Notes: generated by a model from the letters alone, not told the origin. 64,000 nt of DNA from Jiangella alkaliphila (GCF_900105925.1 NZ_LT629791.1:6914001-6978000); one strand, 5' to 3'; counted from the stretch's first letter, positions 37,663-46,729 are shown. Made by a program: numbers and translations.

Positions 37663-38622
37663 GTGGTCTCCCCCACCGCCACCGCACCCGCGCGCGGCCC
37701 GGCCGCGCGCGGGCCCGCGGGCCGGTCCTCCCCCACGCGTATCCGCCGGCACGCGCCGTGGACGCCGTACGCGTTCATGGCGCCGTTCCTGGTCATCTTC
37801 GTGACGTTCGTGCTGGCCCCGGCCGTGCTGGGGATCTGGATGAGCCTGCACGACTGGGACTTCATGCTGCCGAACCGGCCGTTCGTCGGGCTGGACAACT
37901 ACGCCGCGCTGTTCGACTCCACGTCCGCCGTGTTCGAGACGTTCTGGCACGGCATGCGCGCCACGGCGATCTTCACCGTCGCCAGCGTGCCGCTCCTGGT
38001 CGCGATCCCGCTCGGGCTGGCGATCATGCTGAACCGGCGCTTCCCCGGCCGGACGGTGTTCCGGGCGATCTTCTTCATGCCGTACGTGCTGGGCGTCGCC
38101 GTCGTCGGGCTGCTGTTCCGGTTCATGCTGGACCCGAACATCGGCATCGTGAACGGCCTGCTCGGCACGTCGACACCGTGGATCACCGCCCAGCCGTGGG
38201 CGTGGATCAGCCTGGTCGCGATGACGGTGTGGTGGACGCTCGGCTTCAACACGATCATCTACCTGGCCGGGCTGCAGGACATCCCCGGTGAGCTGTACGA
38301 CGCGGCCCGCGTCGACGGCGCGTCGGCCTGGCAGCAGTTCCGGCACGTGACGCTGCCTGGGCTGCGGACGGTGCACCTGTTCGTCGTGACGATCACGATC
38401 CTGGCCTCGGCGAACATGTTCGGCCAGGCGCTGCTGGTGACCAACGGCGGGCCGGGCGACACCACCCGGACCGCGCTGATCGTCATGCTGGCCGAGGGCC
38501 TGGAGTCGTTCCGGATGGGCAGCGCCGCGGCGATGTCGTACCTGCTCGCGGTGTTCCTGGGGATCGTCTCGATCGTCCAGGTGCTGGCCATGCGGGAGAG
38601 GAGGCCGCGATGGCGGTCGTGA
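37663..38622 (+). CDS. ABC sugar transporter permease, MalF type
   Basis: A 319-residue permease with about six membrane helices. The EAA loop is in IPGELYDAARVDGASAWQQFRHVTLPGLR. Its start is at GTG 37663, four bases after the binding protein stop. The N-terminal 30 residues are Pro/Arg/Ala-rich and cytoplasmic. No ATPase gene lies in the locus. Actinobacteria often use one shared MsiK-type ATPase, which would be elsewhere. Confidence 0.93.
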   Translation: MVSPTATAPARGPAARGPAGRSSPTRIRRHAPWTPYAFMAPFLVIFVTFVLAPAVLGIWMSLHDWDFMLPNRPFVGLDNYAALFDSTSAVFETFWHGMRATAIFTVASVPLLVAIPLGLAIMLNRRFPGRTVFRAIFFMPYVLGVAVVGLLFRFMLDPNIGIVNGLLGTSTPWITAQPWAWISLVAMTVWWTLGFNTIIYLAGLQDIPGELYDAARVDGASAWQQFRHVTLPGLRTVHLFVVTITILASANMFGQALLVTNGGPGDTTRTALIVMLAEGLESFRMGSAAAMSYLLAVFLGIVSIVQVLAMRERRPRWRS

Positions 38623-39506
38623 CGCGTCCCGACGCCGGCCCGCGCCCGGCCGCCCCACGCCACGGCGGCGCGGCGCCCGGAGCGTTCTTCCGGCAGGGCA
38701 TGTTCTGGCTGTTCCTGCTGGTCCTGACGGTGATCTTCATCGGGCCGATCGTCTGGATGTTCCTGACGTCGATCAAGACGAACCCGGAGGCGACCTCCGT
38801 CCCGCCGACGCTGCTGCCGTCGTCGCCGACGTTCGGGGCCTACGAGGGGCTGCTGCGGCTGGACGGCGCCTACCCGGTGCTGCGCTGGTTCCTCAACAGC
38901 CTGCTGGCGGCGACGCTGCACATGGTGCTGGTGCTGGTGGTCGCGTCGACGGCGGCGTACGCGCTGGCCCGGCTGCACTTCCGCGGCCGCGGCGTGCTGT
39001 TCGTGGTGATCGTGTCGACGCTGTTCGTGCCGGGGTTCGTGTTCCTCATCCCGAACTACCTGATCATCGACCAACTGGGCTGGCTGGACACCGTCTGGGC
39101 GCTGGCCGTGCCCGGCGCGGCCGGCGCGTTCGGGGTGTTCTTCCTCCGGCAGTTCTTCGCGATGCTGCCCAATGAGCTGGAGGAGGCGGCGCTGATCGAC
39201 GGCGCCAACCAGTGGCAGATCTTCACCCGCATCGTGCTGCCGAACTCCAAGCCGGCGCTGGCCACGCTGGCCGTGCTGTCGTTCCTGTCGAACTGGAACG
39301 ACTTCATCTGGCCGATCTACGTCCTGTTCAGCCCGGAGCGGCTGACGCTGCCGGCCGGGCTGCGGCTGCTGCAGGGCGCGTACACCACCGACTACCCCGT
39401 CATCATGGCCGGCGCGTTCGTCGCCAGCGTCCCCGTCCTGATCCTGTTCCTGTTCACGCAGCGCTACGTCATCGAAGGCGTCTCGCGCAGCGGACTGAAG
39501 GGATGA
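38610..39506 (+). CDS. ABC sugar transporter permease, MalG type
   Basis: A 298-residue permease with six membrane helices. The EAA loop is in LPNELEEAALIDGANQWQIFTRIVLPNSKP. It overlaps the previous permease gene by 13 bp and ends in an ATGA overlap with the GH43 gene, so the transport and enzyme genes form one coupled operon. Confidence 0.93.
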   Translation: MAVVTRPDAGPRPAAPRHGGAAPGAFFRQGMFWLFLLVLTVIFIGPIVWMFLTSIKTNPEATSVPPTLLPSSPTFGAYEGLLRLDGAYPVLRWFLNSLLAATLHMVLVLVVASTAAYALARLHFRGRGVLFVVIVSTLFVPGFVFLIPNYLIIDQLGWLDTVWALAVPGAAGAFGVFFLRQFFAMLPNELEEAALIDGANQWQIFTRIVLPNSKPALATLAVLSFLSNWNDFIWPIYVLFSPERLTLPAGLRLLQGAYTTDYPVIMAGAFVASVPVLILFLFTQRYVIEGVSRSGLKG

Positions 39507-41761
39507 TCCCCGTGCGTCGTAGGTTCCTCGCCGGCATCGCCGCCGTCGTGCTGGCACTGCCCGCCGCGGCCCCGGTCGCCACCGCCGAACCCGCAGCCGA
39601 CCCCGTCACCCAGAACCCGATCTCCGGCTCGTTCTCCGACACCTACGCCGACCCGGCCGTCATCCGCGGCAAGGACGGCTACTGGTACCTGTACGCGACC
39701 AGTGACCCGCTGCACGAGGCGCCGAGCGAGTTCGGCCTCATGCACATCGCCCGATCCCGCGACTTCACCGACTGGGAGTACCTCGGGACGGTGTTCGAGG
39801 AGGGCGACCGGCCGGCCTGGACGACGAACACGTCCTTCTACTGGGCGCCGGACATCCGCTACGTCGACGGTCAGTACGTCATGTACTACACCGTCACCGA
39901 CACGGTCGCCGAGGCCGGGCCGTGGAACTATGCGATCGGGGCCGCGACGGCGCCGACGCCGGCCGGGCCGTGGACGGACACCGGCGGCCCGGTGGTCGCG
40001 CCGCGGCCGACCGGCAACGGCGACTACTTCAACACCATCGACCCGGCGCTGCTGTCGGCGTCGGACGGCAAGCGGTACCTGTACTTCGGCGGCTTCCACG
40101 GCGGCCTGTGGGTGACCGAGCTGGACGAGACCGGGCTGCGCGCCGTCGGGTCGCCGACGCAGGTCACCATCGCGGACCGGTACGAGGGCTCGTTCGTGGT
40201 CGAGCGGGACGGCTGGTACTACCTGACGGCGTCGTCGGCGAACTGCTGCGCGGGGCCGGTCACCGGGTACAGCGTCTACGCCGGACGATCGACGAGCCCG
40301 CTCGGCCCGTTCGTCGACCACGAGGGCGTCTCGATGCTGGACTCGCGCGTCGGCGGCACCCAGGTGCTGGCGCAGAACGGCAACCGCTGGATCGGCGTCG
40401 GCCACCACACGATCGTCACCGACGTGTCCGGGCAGGACCACATCGTCTACCACGCGATCGACCGCGACGACGCCTGGCTGGACGCGCCCGGCGGGGTGAA
40501 CGAGCGGCCGACGCTGGTCGACCGGCTGGACTGGATCGACGGCTGGCCGGTCGCGCGGGCCGGGGCCGGTCCGTCGGACACGCCGCAGCCGGCGCCGGTG
40601 ACGGCGAGCTCGCTCGGGATCGACGCGTCCGCGCCGGCGTCGAACGGGGCGCTGCGCGGCGACTGGTCGGCCGGCACCGACTCGAACGGCGACGGCGGCG
40701 CCGTTGCGGTGCTGTCCGGCGAGGCGCGGACCACGCGCAATGCGCCGCGGGATGTGCGGGTGGAGGCGGACGTCCGGGCGGCCGGCACGTTCTCCGTCGA
40801 GGTCGCACGGTCCGGCCGCAACGCCATCACGGTCACCGTCGACCCCGCGGCTCGGACGCTGACCGCGACGGCGACGCGGGGCGGCCGGGTCGAGCGGGAC
40901 ACCGCGCCGCTGCCGTCGCGCTGGTCCGGCGAGGAGTGGACGGCGCTGGCGGTCGAGGTCCGCGACGGCCGCGTCGTCGCCCGGCTGGCCGAGAGCCGGC
41001 TCGGCGACGCCGACGCCGAGGTCGCCGTGGACCTGCCGCGCGGCCTGACGGGGTCGCGTCCGGTGACGCTGAGCGGCACGGCGCAGGTCGACAACCTCAC
41101 CGTCGTCGAGGCCCATGAGCCCGTGACCGAGCGGGTGGACGAGCCCAGGACCGGGCGCACCGTGTTCACCGAGAACTTCGGCGGCGACCTGCGTCCCGGC
41201 TGGGAGTGGCTGCGGCCGTCGTCGTCCGTGACCGTCGGCGACGGTGTCCTGAACTGGCCGCTGGCCTCCGTCGACGTCGTCGGCGCCGGCAACACCGGGC
41301 CGCTGCTGCTGCGCACTCCGCCGGAGGGCGAGTGGATCGCCGAGACCAAGCTGAACCTCGACCTCGGCTCCGGCACGATCCGCAACTACCAGCAGGCCGG
41401 GCTGATCGTCCGCGTCGACGACGACAACCTGCTGCGGCTGGGCGACGTCGCGATCTGGGGCAGCCGGCAGGTCGAGTTCGGCAAGGAGCTGAACGAGAAC
41501 GGCGCCCTGCGCTGGGGCGCGCACCTCGGCGGCCCGGTCGCGTCGACGATGTGGCTGCGCATCCACCACACGACCGACCCGGAGACCGGCGAGCACCAGT
41601 ACCGGTCCGCGTCGTCGCGCGACGGCGAGACCTGGCGGTGGGGCGCGACGTGGACGCTGCCCGCGGACACGTCGCCGTCGATCGGCCTCTACGCGGGCGG
41701 CGGCGCCACCCCGGCCACCGTCGCGACCTTCGACTGGTTCCGCCTGTACGAGGTGCGATGA
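39503..41761 (+). CDS. secreted GH43 family glycosidase with C-terminal accessory domains
   Basis: A 752-residue secreted enzyme. The signal peptide (VRRRFLAGIAAVVLALPAAAPVATA) is followed by a GH43 five-blade propeller (residues about 45-350). It starts with DTYADPAVIRGKDGYWYLYATSD, in which the Asp is the general base, and includes YFNTIDPALL and RYEGSFVVERDGWYYL, in which the Glu is the likely acid. Two lamin-G-like beta domains follow. An arabinanase or arabinofuranosidase role is likely. Its C-terminal domain resembles the sugar-binding accessory domains of such enzymes. Confidence 0.88.
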   Translation: MIPVRRRFLAGIAAVVLALPAAAPVATAEPAADPVTQNPISGSFSDTYADPAVIRGKDGYWYLYATSDPLHEAPSEFGLMHIARSRDFTDWEYLGTVFEEGDRPAWTTNTSFYWAPDIRYVDGQYVMYYTVTDTVAEAGPWNYAIGAATAPTPAGPWTDTGGPVVAPRPTGNGDYFNTIDPALLSASDGKRYLYFGGFHGGLWVTELDETGLRAVGSPTQVTIADRYEGSFVVERDGWYYLTASSANCCAGPVTGYSVYAGRSTSPLGPFVDHEGVSMLDSRVGGTQVLAQNGNRWIGVGHHTIVTDVSGQDHIVYHAIDRDDAWLDAPGGVNERPTLVDRLDWIDGWPVARAGAGPSDTPQPAPVTASSLGIDASAPASNGALRGDWSAGTDSNGDGGAVAVLSGEARTTRNAPRDVRVEADVRAAGTFSVEVARSGRNAITVTVDPAARTLTATATRGGRVERDTAPLPSRWSGEEWTALAVEVRDGRVVARLAESRLGDADAEVAVDLPRGLTGSRPVTLSGTAQVDNLTVVEAHEPVTERVDEPRTGRTVFTENFGGDLRPGWEWLRPSSSVTVGDGVLNWPLASVDVVGAGNTGPLLLRTPPEGEWIAETKLNLDLGSGTIRNYQQAGLIVRVDDDNLLRLGDVAIWGSRQVEFGKELNENGALRWGAHLGGPVASTMWLRIHHTTDPETGEHQYRSASSRDGETWRWGATWTLPADTSPSIGLYAGGGATPATVATFDWFRLYEVR

Positions 41762-42753
41762 GGCTGCTCGCCGCGGCCGGGACGGCGCTGGTCGTCGTCC
41801 TGGCCGCCTGCGGCAGTGACGAGCCCGACCCCGAACCCGTTCAGGAGGAACAACCCGTGGGCTTCACGAACCCGGTGTTCGACGAGGACTTCCCCGACCC
41901 GGCCGTCATCGAGGCGGATGGCGGCTACTACGCCTACGCGACCAACTCGCCGCTCGGCAACGTGCCGGCGCTGACGTCGTCGGACCTGGTGTCGTGGGAG
42001 CCGGCCGGCGACGCGATGCCGGTGCTGGCGCCGTGGGTGACGGGCGGGCGAACGTGGGCGCCGGAGATCGCGGTGCACGCGCCGGACCGGTACGTCCTCT
42101 ACTACACGGCGCTGGGGACGGCGTCGGGGCGGCAGTGCGTGGGCCGCGCCGTGGCGACGTCGCCGGCCGGCCCGTTCGTCGACGACTCCGCCGAGCCGCT
42201 GATCTGCCAGGCCGGCGACGGCGGCTCGATCGACGCCAGCCCGTTCACCGACGCCGACGGCACTCGCTACCTGCTGTGGAAGAACGACGGCAACGCGGTC
42301 GGCGTCGACACCTGGATCTACGCCCAGCCGCTGTCCGAGGACGGGTTGTCGCTGGTGGGGTCGCCGGTGCAGCTGATGAAGCAGGACCAGCCGTGGGAGG
42401 GCGACCTGGTCGAGGCGCCGTTCCTGTGGCTGCGCGACGGCACGTACTACCTGTTCTACTCGGCGAACGCCTACGACTCCGCCGACTACGCCGTCGGGTA
42501 CGCCGTCTGCGACGGGCCGCTCGGGCCGTGTCGCAAGCCTGCTGACGCGCCGATCCTGGTGTCGTCCGACGACGCCGCCGGGCCGGGGCACTGCGTGCTG
42601 ATCGAGAAGGACGGCCGGACGTGGATGGTGCACCACGCCTGGCCACCGGACGCCGTCGGCTCCGTGCTGCCCGGCCGGACGATGTGGCTCACCGAGGTCA
42701 CCTGGGAGGACGGCGTCCCCGTGCTGGACGGCCCGCGCGCGTCAGTGGATTGA
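41758..42753 (+). CDS. GH43 family lipoprotein glycosidase
   Basis: A 331-residue GH43 enzyme anchored by a lipid. The signal RLLAAAGTALVVVLAAC ends with the lipidated Cys at residue 18. The catalytic residues are the Asp in DFPDPAVIE, the Asp in GSIDASPF and the Glu in LVEAPFLWL. It is coupled by ATGA to the larger GH43. It probably trims arabino-oligosaccharides at the cell surface. The stop lies right at a cassette hairpin that begins at 42753. Confidence 0.9.
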   Translation: MRLLAAAGTALVVVLAACGSDEPDPEPVQEEQPVGFTNPVFDEDFPDPAVIEADGGYYAYATNSPLGNVPALTSSDLVSWEPAGDAMPVLAPWVTGGRTWAPEIAVHAPDRYVLYYTALGTASGRQCVGRAVATSPAGPFVDDSAEPLICQAGDGGSIDASPFTDADGTRYLLWKNDGNAVGVDTWIYAQPLSEDGLSLVGSPVQLMKQDQPWEGDLVEAPFLWLRDGTYYLFYSANAYDSADYAVGYAVCDGPLGPCRKPADAPILVSSDDAAGPGHCVLIEKDGRTWMVHHAWPPDAVGSVLPGRTMWLTEVTWEDGVPVLDGPRASVD

Positions 42754-43842
42754 TGGCGCTCTTTGTACGGCCCCAGCAGTAGATAGAGCGCCATGACCGG
42801 CGAGATACGCGGCCTCGATCTGGGTCAGCACCCTTGCCGGGTCCGCGCGTAGCCGGGCCGGCGACACCGGCAGCACCACCCAGCCCAGCGCGGCCAGCCG
42901 GGCACGGCGCTGCTCGGTCCGCTCCGGCGCGTCGCCGAACCCGTGGAACGAACGCGAGTCGACCTCGACGATCAGCCGCCGCTCCGGCCAGCAGGCGTCC
43001 GGGACGATCCCGCGGACCCCGGGCAACGGACGGTTCCACAGCGGCTCCGGCAGAATCCTGCTGCGGCGCACCAGGTCGCGCAGCTCGCACTCCGGCGCGG
43101 ACCGGCAGCCCGCCTCGATGTCCGCCAACGCCACTTTCGCCAGCACCGAGCGGCGCGGCCAGGCCGCTTCGACCTCGTTGCGCAATGCGGCCGGTCCGGC
43201 CATCCGTCGTTGCACGGCCTCGCACATCAGCGCCCGGACGTTCCGCAGTGCCCTGGTCCGGTGCGTCGCGGGCTTCGAGCACCCGTAGCGGCACCGGCAC
43301 CCTGGCGACCAGTCCGGCGGCGCGTGCTCGGTGAAGACGACGGTGTCGACGACGGCACGCGCCGCCGGCACCATGAGGATCTCGCCCGGTCGTGCCGTCG
43401 GCGCCAGCTCATCGAGGACCACGTGCGGCGGCGGTAGCGCGTCGGCGTCGTCGACGCCGATCCAGCCGGACGCCGCGGGCATCCGCACGGTGCGCCGGAC
43501 CACCACGAAGCCCGTTCCGTGCAGCCGTACGGCCCGACCCACCAGCACCTCGATCTCGTCCCCGACCGGCGGGCCATAGGCGAGACCCGACATCCAGCAT
43601 GCCCACGCACCGGTGACCAGCGCGCCGTCACCCGCGTACAGGCGGGCGGCCCGCAGCCGGTGCAGCGGCGACAGCGGTCCGGTGAACGTCGCGAACACGC
43701 CACGCAACACCCGCTGCCACGGACCGCCTGCCCGCACCGCATGCGTGATCGCGGCCGGCGACATCTCGGCCGCCAGTGCCTGCTTGCGCGTGATCAGGCC
43801 GTCCTGGACCGCGGCCAGCCGCTGAGCTCGTACATGTGGCAC
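42742..43842 (-). CDS. AbiEi-like N-terminus fused to DUF559/VSR-like nuclease domain (cassette 2)
   Basis: A 366-residue paralogue of the protein at 32503. The two share MxHVRAxxLAxVQDGLITRxQALA at the start and RSAPECELRDLVRRSRILPEP through the end. This copy has an extra Cys-containing insert (SPGCRCRYGCSKPATHRTR) in the middle. Candidate catalytic residues are in VPDACWPERRLIVEVDSRSFHG. It starts at a GTG. Its stop lies beyond a 42-bp hairpin that also occurs beyond the 5' end. It is convergent with the GH43 lipoprotein gene, with a 12-bp overlap. Confidence 0.8.
   Translation of the reverse strand: MPHVRAQRLAAVQDGLITRKQALAAEMSPAAITHAVRAGGPWQRVLRGVFATFTGPLSPLHRLRAARLYAGDGALVTGAWACWMSGLAYGPPVGDEIEVLVGRAVRLHGTGFVVVRRTVRMPAASGWIGVDDADALPPPHVVLDELAPTARPGEILMVPAARAVVDTVVFTEHAPPDWSPGCRCRYGCSKPATHRTRALRNVRALMCEAVQRRMAGPAALRNEVEAAWPRRSVLAKVALADIEAGCRSAPECELRDLVRRSRILPEPLWNRPLPGVRGIVPDACWPERRLIVEVDSRSFHGFGDAPERTEQRRARLAALGWVVLPVSPARLRADPARVLTQIEAAYLAGHGALSTAGAVQRAPSIH
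42753..42794. repeat. 3'-side hairpin of nuclease cassette 2
   Basis: Perfect 10-bp arms ATGGCGCTCT / AGAGCGCCAT at the ends of a 42-bp element that contains TTTGTACGG. Most bases match the element at 43915, in the same orientation. It is part of the coding region of the nuclease-like protein. Confidence 0.9.
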
Positions 43843-43888
43843 GCAGCCCAGCCTGCGTCGTTCGAGAGCGCGCTACCACCCCCGGCTC

Positions 43889-43906
43889 GCGATCTGTGGA
43901 CAACTC
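43889..43906 (-). promoter_or_regulatory. conserved leader motif of nuclease cassette 2
   Basis: On the minus strand this reads GAGTTGTCCACAGATCGC, the same as at 32439-32456, with the same 46-base gap to the start codon. Elsewhere in the two leaders there is little similarity. Confidence 0.7.
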
Positions 43907-43914
43907 GAGTGAGC

Positions 43915-43956
43915 ATGGCGCACTTTGTACGGCTAGAGCAGCAGAAAGAGCGCCAT
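43915..43956. repeat. 5'-side hairpin of nuclease cassette 2
   Basis: A 42-bp element with arms ATGGCGCACTTT / AAAGAGCGCCAT (one mismatch) and the shared TTTGTACGG. It is a direct repeat of the element at 42753. It touches the stop codon of the oxidoreductase gene at 43956. Confidence 0.9.
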
Positions 43957-45536
43957 CACCCGTTCACCGTGACGTCGATGGTGTGCCAGCCGCTGGCGCC
44001 GTCGGGGACGGGTGGCGCCTGCTCGGACGTCTGCACCTCACCGTCGGCGGTGGTGGCGCGGACCTGGAGGCGGTGGTCGCCGGGCTCCGCGTCCCACCCC
44101 CACACCCACTGCCGCCAGGTGTCGGTGCTCGGGACGGCGGCCAGCCGCGCGGCGTTCCAGTCGCCGTCGTCGACCTTCACCTCGACGGCGTCGATGCCGC
44201 GGTGCTGCGCCCACGCGACCCCGGCGACCGCGACGGTGCCGGCGTCGACGTTCGCCTGGCTGCTCGGGACGTCGATGCGTGAGGCGACCTTGACCGGGCC
44301 GCGCTCGGCCCAGCCGCGCGTCGTCCAGTAGGCGTTGAACTGGTCGAACCGGCTCACCTCGAGCTCGACCACCCACTTGGTCGCGCTGACGTAGCCGTAC
44401 AGGCCGGGCACGATCATCCGCACCGGGAACCCGTGCGCGAGCGGCAGCGGCTGGCCGTTCATGCCGACCGCCAGCAGCGCGTCGCGGCCGTCGGTGAGCA
44501 CGTCGAGCGGCGTGCCGGCGGTCCAGCCGTCCTGCGAGCGGGACCGGACGGCGTCGGCGTCGGGACTGGGCTGCGCGAGCGCGAGCACGTCGGCGATCGG
44601 CACGCCGGTCCACAGCGCGTTGCCGATGAGGTGGCCGCCGACCTCGTTGGAGACGCAGTTCAGCGTCAGCCAGCGGTCCTCCAGGCCCATGCGGACCAGC
44701 TGGTCGTAGTCGAGCTCGACCTCGTTCTCGACCATGCCGTGCACGCGCAGCGTCCAGTCCTCGGCCCGGACCAGCGGTTCCGAGAGCGCGGTGTCGATGC
44801 GGTAGAAGTCCTGGTTCGGGGTGCGCCACGGCTCCGCGCCGCTGACGGTGAGGTCGGCGCCGTCGGGCGGGGTGGCCCGGGGCAGGTCGAGGCTGGTCGC
44901 GAGGTCGTCGCGGGACGTCTCGACACCGGCTCGCCGGGCGCCGAGCAGCTGCCCGAGCCCCGTGCCGACGACGGCCAGGCCCGCGGTGATGCCCGCCGCG
45001 GTGAGGAACGTCCGCCGGCTCGGCCCGCGGGCCGTCTCGGCGTCGCCGGTGGGTGGCGGTGCGGTTGCCTTGCCGACCAGCCAGCTGAGGGTCGGCAGCG
45101 CGACGATCCCGGCCGCAACCGTGGGGATGAGGTCGGCCATCGTGGTGTCCGGCCGGTTGTTGACGGCGAATCCGGCGATCACCAGCAGGACGGTGGCGGC
45201 GAGCATGCCGGCGCCCTTGCGGCGGGCCGTGAGCAGGCCGATCAGCCCGCCGAGCACCGTCAGCACCACACCCATGCCGACCAGCAGCGCGGTCTTGTCG
45301 TGGGTGCCGAACGTCTCGATGGCGAAGTCCTTGAGCCACGGCGGCGTGAGGTCGATGAACTCCTCGCCGACCGCCACCACCGGCGTCTCGGCCCTTCCCA
45401 GCGCGCCCGCCACCACCTCGGCGACGGCCAGCCCGAGGCCCAGCGCCAGCACCCCCGCCAGCGCCGGCGGCCACCACGGCCTGCGCGGTGTCGACGGCAG
45501 CGCGGCGGACGGCGTTGCCGTCACGGAGTCGGTCAC
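43956..45536 (-). CDS. membrane-bound molybdopterin-dependent oxidoreductase (sulfite oxidase family)
   Basis: A 526-residue protein. Four to five membrane helices fill residues 20-200, including a twin-Arg-like SRRTFLTAAGITAGLAVVG. The SUOX-type molybdenum domain follows: NQDFYRIDTALSEP, then LTLNCVSNEVGG with the Mo-binding Cys, and MIVPGLYGYVSATKWV. A C-terminal immunoglobulin-like dimerisation domain ends it. It likely oxidises an extracytoplasmic substrate and feeds electrons to an unknown partner. The GTG at 45536 has an upstream GGGAGG; the GTG at 45572 has no ribosome site. Confidence 0.88.
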   Translation of the reverse strand: MTDSVTATPSAALPSTPRRPWWPPALAGVLALGLGLAVAEVVAGALGRAETPVVAVGEEFIDLTPPWLKDFAIETFGTHDKTALLVGMGVVLTVLGGLIGLLTARRKGAGMLAATVLLVIAGFAVNNRPDTTMADLIPTVAAGIVALPTLSWLVGKATAPPPTGDAETARGPSRRTFLTAAGITAGLAVVGTGLGQLLGARRAGVETSRDDLATSLDLPRATPPDGADLTVSGAEPWRTPNQDFYRIDTALSEPLVRAEDWTLRVHGMVENEVELDYDQLVRMGLEDRWLTLNCVSNEVGGHLIGNALWTGVPIADVLALAQPSPDADAVRSRSQDGWTAGTPLDVLTDGRDALLAVGMNGQPLPLAHGFPVRMIVPGLYGYVSATKWVVELEVSRFDQFNAYWTTRGWAERGPVKVASRIDVPSSQANVDAGTVAVAGVAWAQHRGIDAVEVKVDDGDWNAARLAAVPSTDTWRQWVWGWDAEPGDHRLQVRATTADGEVQTSEQAPPVPDGASGWHTIDVTVNG

Positions 45537-45623
45537 CCTCCGATCATCCTCCCGGCCGGCCGTTCCGCCCACCAGGGACCATGATCGTCAGCGAAAGTTC
45601 AGAATTCCTGGTTTCTGGTGGGG

Positions 45624-46107
45624 CGTCCCCCTGCTGCCCATTCTCTTAGCCGCGCACCCGCGCCTCAAGCGGACCGATGGCGCTTCGCGCGGCGATGACC
45701 GCTTGACCCGCGGCCACGCGGCCTAAGAACGGGCAGCTATCAGGGGGACGGGGAAGAACCGGGCACAGCCCGCGTCCGATTCGCGGCGTTCGCCGGATTT
45801 CCAGAGCGTGTGGACAGCGATGATCATCAACGATCGCGGACATCATGAGGATTACCCGAGCCTCGACACGGTTGTAAGCGTGTTGAGGCTCGGGTAATCC
45901 TCATGACGGCCCCAGAAACACCGGTAAATCTCACCCCGTGGACACCGCGACGTCGCCACACTCCCCCGTCCCCCTGATAGCTGCCCGCACTTAGACCGCG
46001 AGGGTGCGGGTCAAGTCCAAGCCCCCAACCACCAGCAGAGAAGCACCACAGCGGCGCGGACTTGAGGCGCACCCTCGCGGCTAAGAAAATGGGCAGCAGG
46101 GGACGGC
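45624..46107. repeat. compound inverted-repeat region, family B
   Basis: Four related arms lie in alternating direction at about 45624-45675, 45701-45753, 45963-46018 and 46058-46107. They form two nested cruciform-like pairs and one overall inverted repeat. Shared words are GGCAGCTATCAGGGGGACGG, CTTAGACCGCG and GCGCCTCAAG. No reading frame is convincing. A related arm pair occurs at 60723. The region lies between the oxidoreductase start and the end of rdgB. Confidence 0.8.
45843..45906. repeat. 28-bp-arm hairpin inside the family B region
   Basis: Arms at 45843-45870 and 45879-45906 match at 27 of 28 positions, with one wobble pair, around an 8-nt loop GTTGTAAG. The left arm begins TCATGAGGATTACCCGAGCC. 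It sits between the two pairs of family B arms. Confidence 0.9.
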
Positions 46108-46120
46108 CAACTGGGGAAAC

Positions 46121-46729
46121 TCAGGCCAACTCGGCGAGATGCACGGCGATCGCCCGGAACGCCCGCCCCCGGTGCGAAATGGCATCCTTCCCGGCGGGAG
46201 ACAGCTCAGCAGTCGTCAATGTCGACCCGGACGCGACGAAGATCGGGTCGTAGCCGAACCCGTTCGACCCTCGCGGCGACCGCACGACCACCCCGTCGCA
46301 GCGGCCCTCAGCGGTGAACGAACGACCATCGGGCAGCGCCAGCGCAGCCACACACACGAACGCCGCCTGCCGCGACTCGTCGGGCACGCTCGTCAACTGC
46401 GCCAGAACCAGCCGCAAGTTGGCGACGTCATCGCCATGGACCCCGGCCCAGCGCGCCGAGAACACGCCCGGCATCCCGCCCAATGCCGCAACCGTGAGCC
46501 CGGAGTCGTCGGCCAGCGCGGGCAACCCGGTCGCGACGGCAACCGCGCGGGCCTTGAGCAGCGCGTTCTCCTCGAACGTCAGCCCGGTCTCCTCGACGTC
46601 GGAGACGCCGGGAAAGTCCGAGACCGGCACGAGCGAGACCGGCGCTCCGGCAGCGGCCAGGATCCGTGAGATCTCCGGGACCTTGTGCGCGTTGCGGGTC
46701 GCGAGGACGACCTTCGGCGAAGCGCTCAC
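46121..46729 (-). CDS. rdgB: RdgB/HAM1 non-canonical purine NTP pyrophosphatase
   Basis: A 202-residue house-cleaning pyrophosphatase. It begins [19 protein letters not shown], and [25 protein letters not shown] and [11 protein letters not shown] form the nucleotide and metal site. It removes ITP, dITP and XTP. It is coupled by GTGA to rph, the order seen in other actinobacteria. Confidence 0.96.
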   Translation of the reverse strand: MSASPKVVLATRNAHKVPEISRILAAAGAPVSLVPVSDFPGVSDVEETGLTFEENALLKARAVAVATGLPALADDSGLTVAALGGMPGVFSARWAGVHGDDVANLRLVLAQLTSVPDESRQAAFVCVAALALPDGRSFTAEGRCDGVVVRSPRGSNGFGYDPIFVASGSTLTTAELSPAGKDAISHRGRAFRAIAVHLAELA

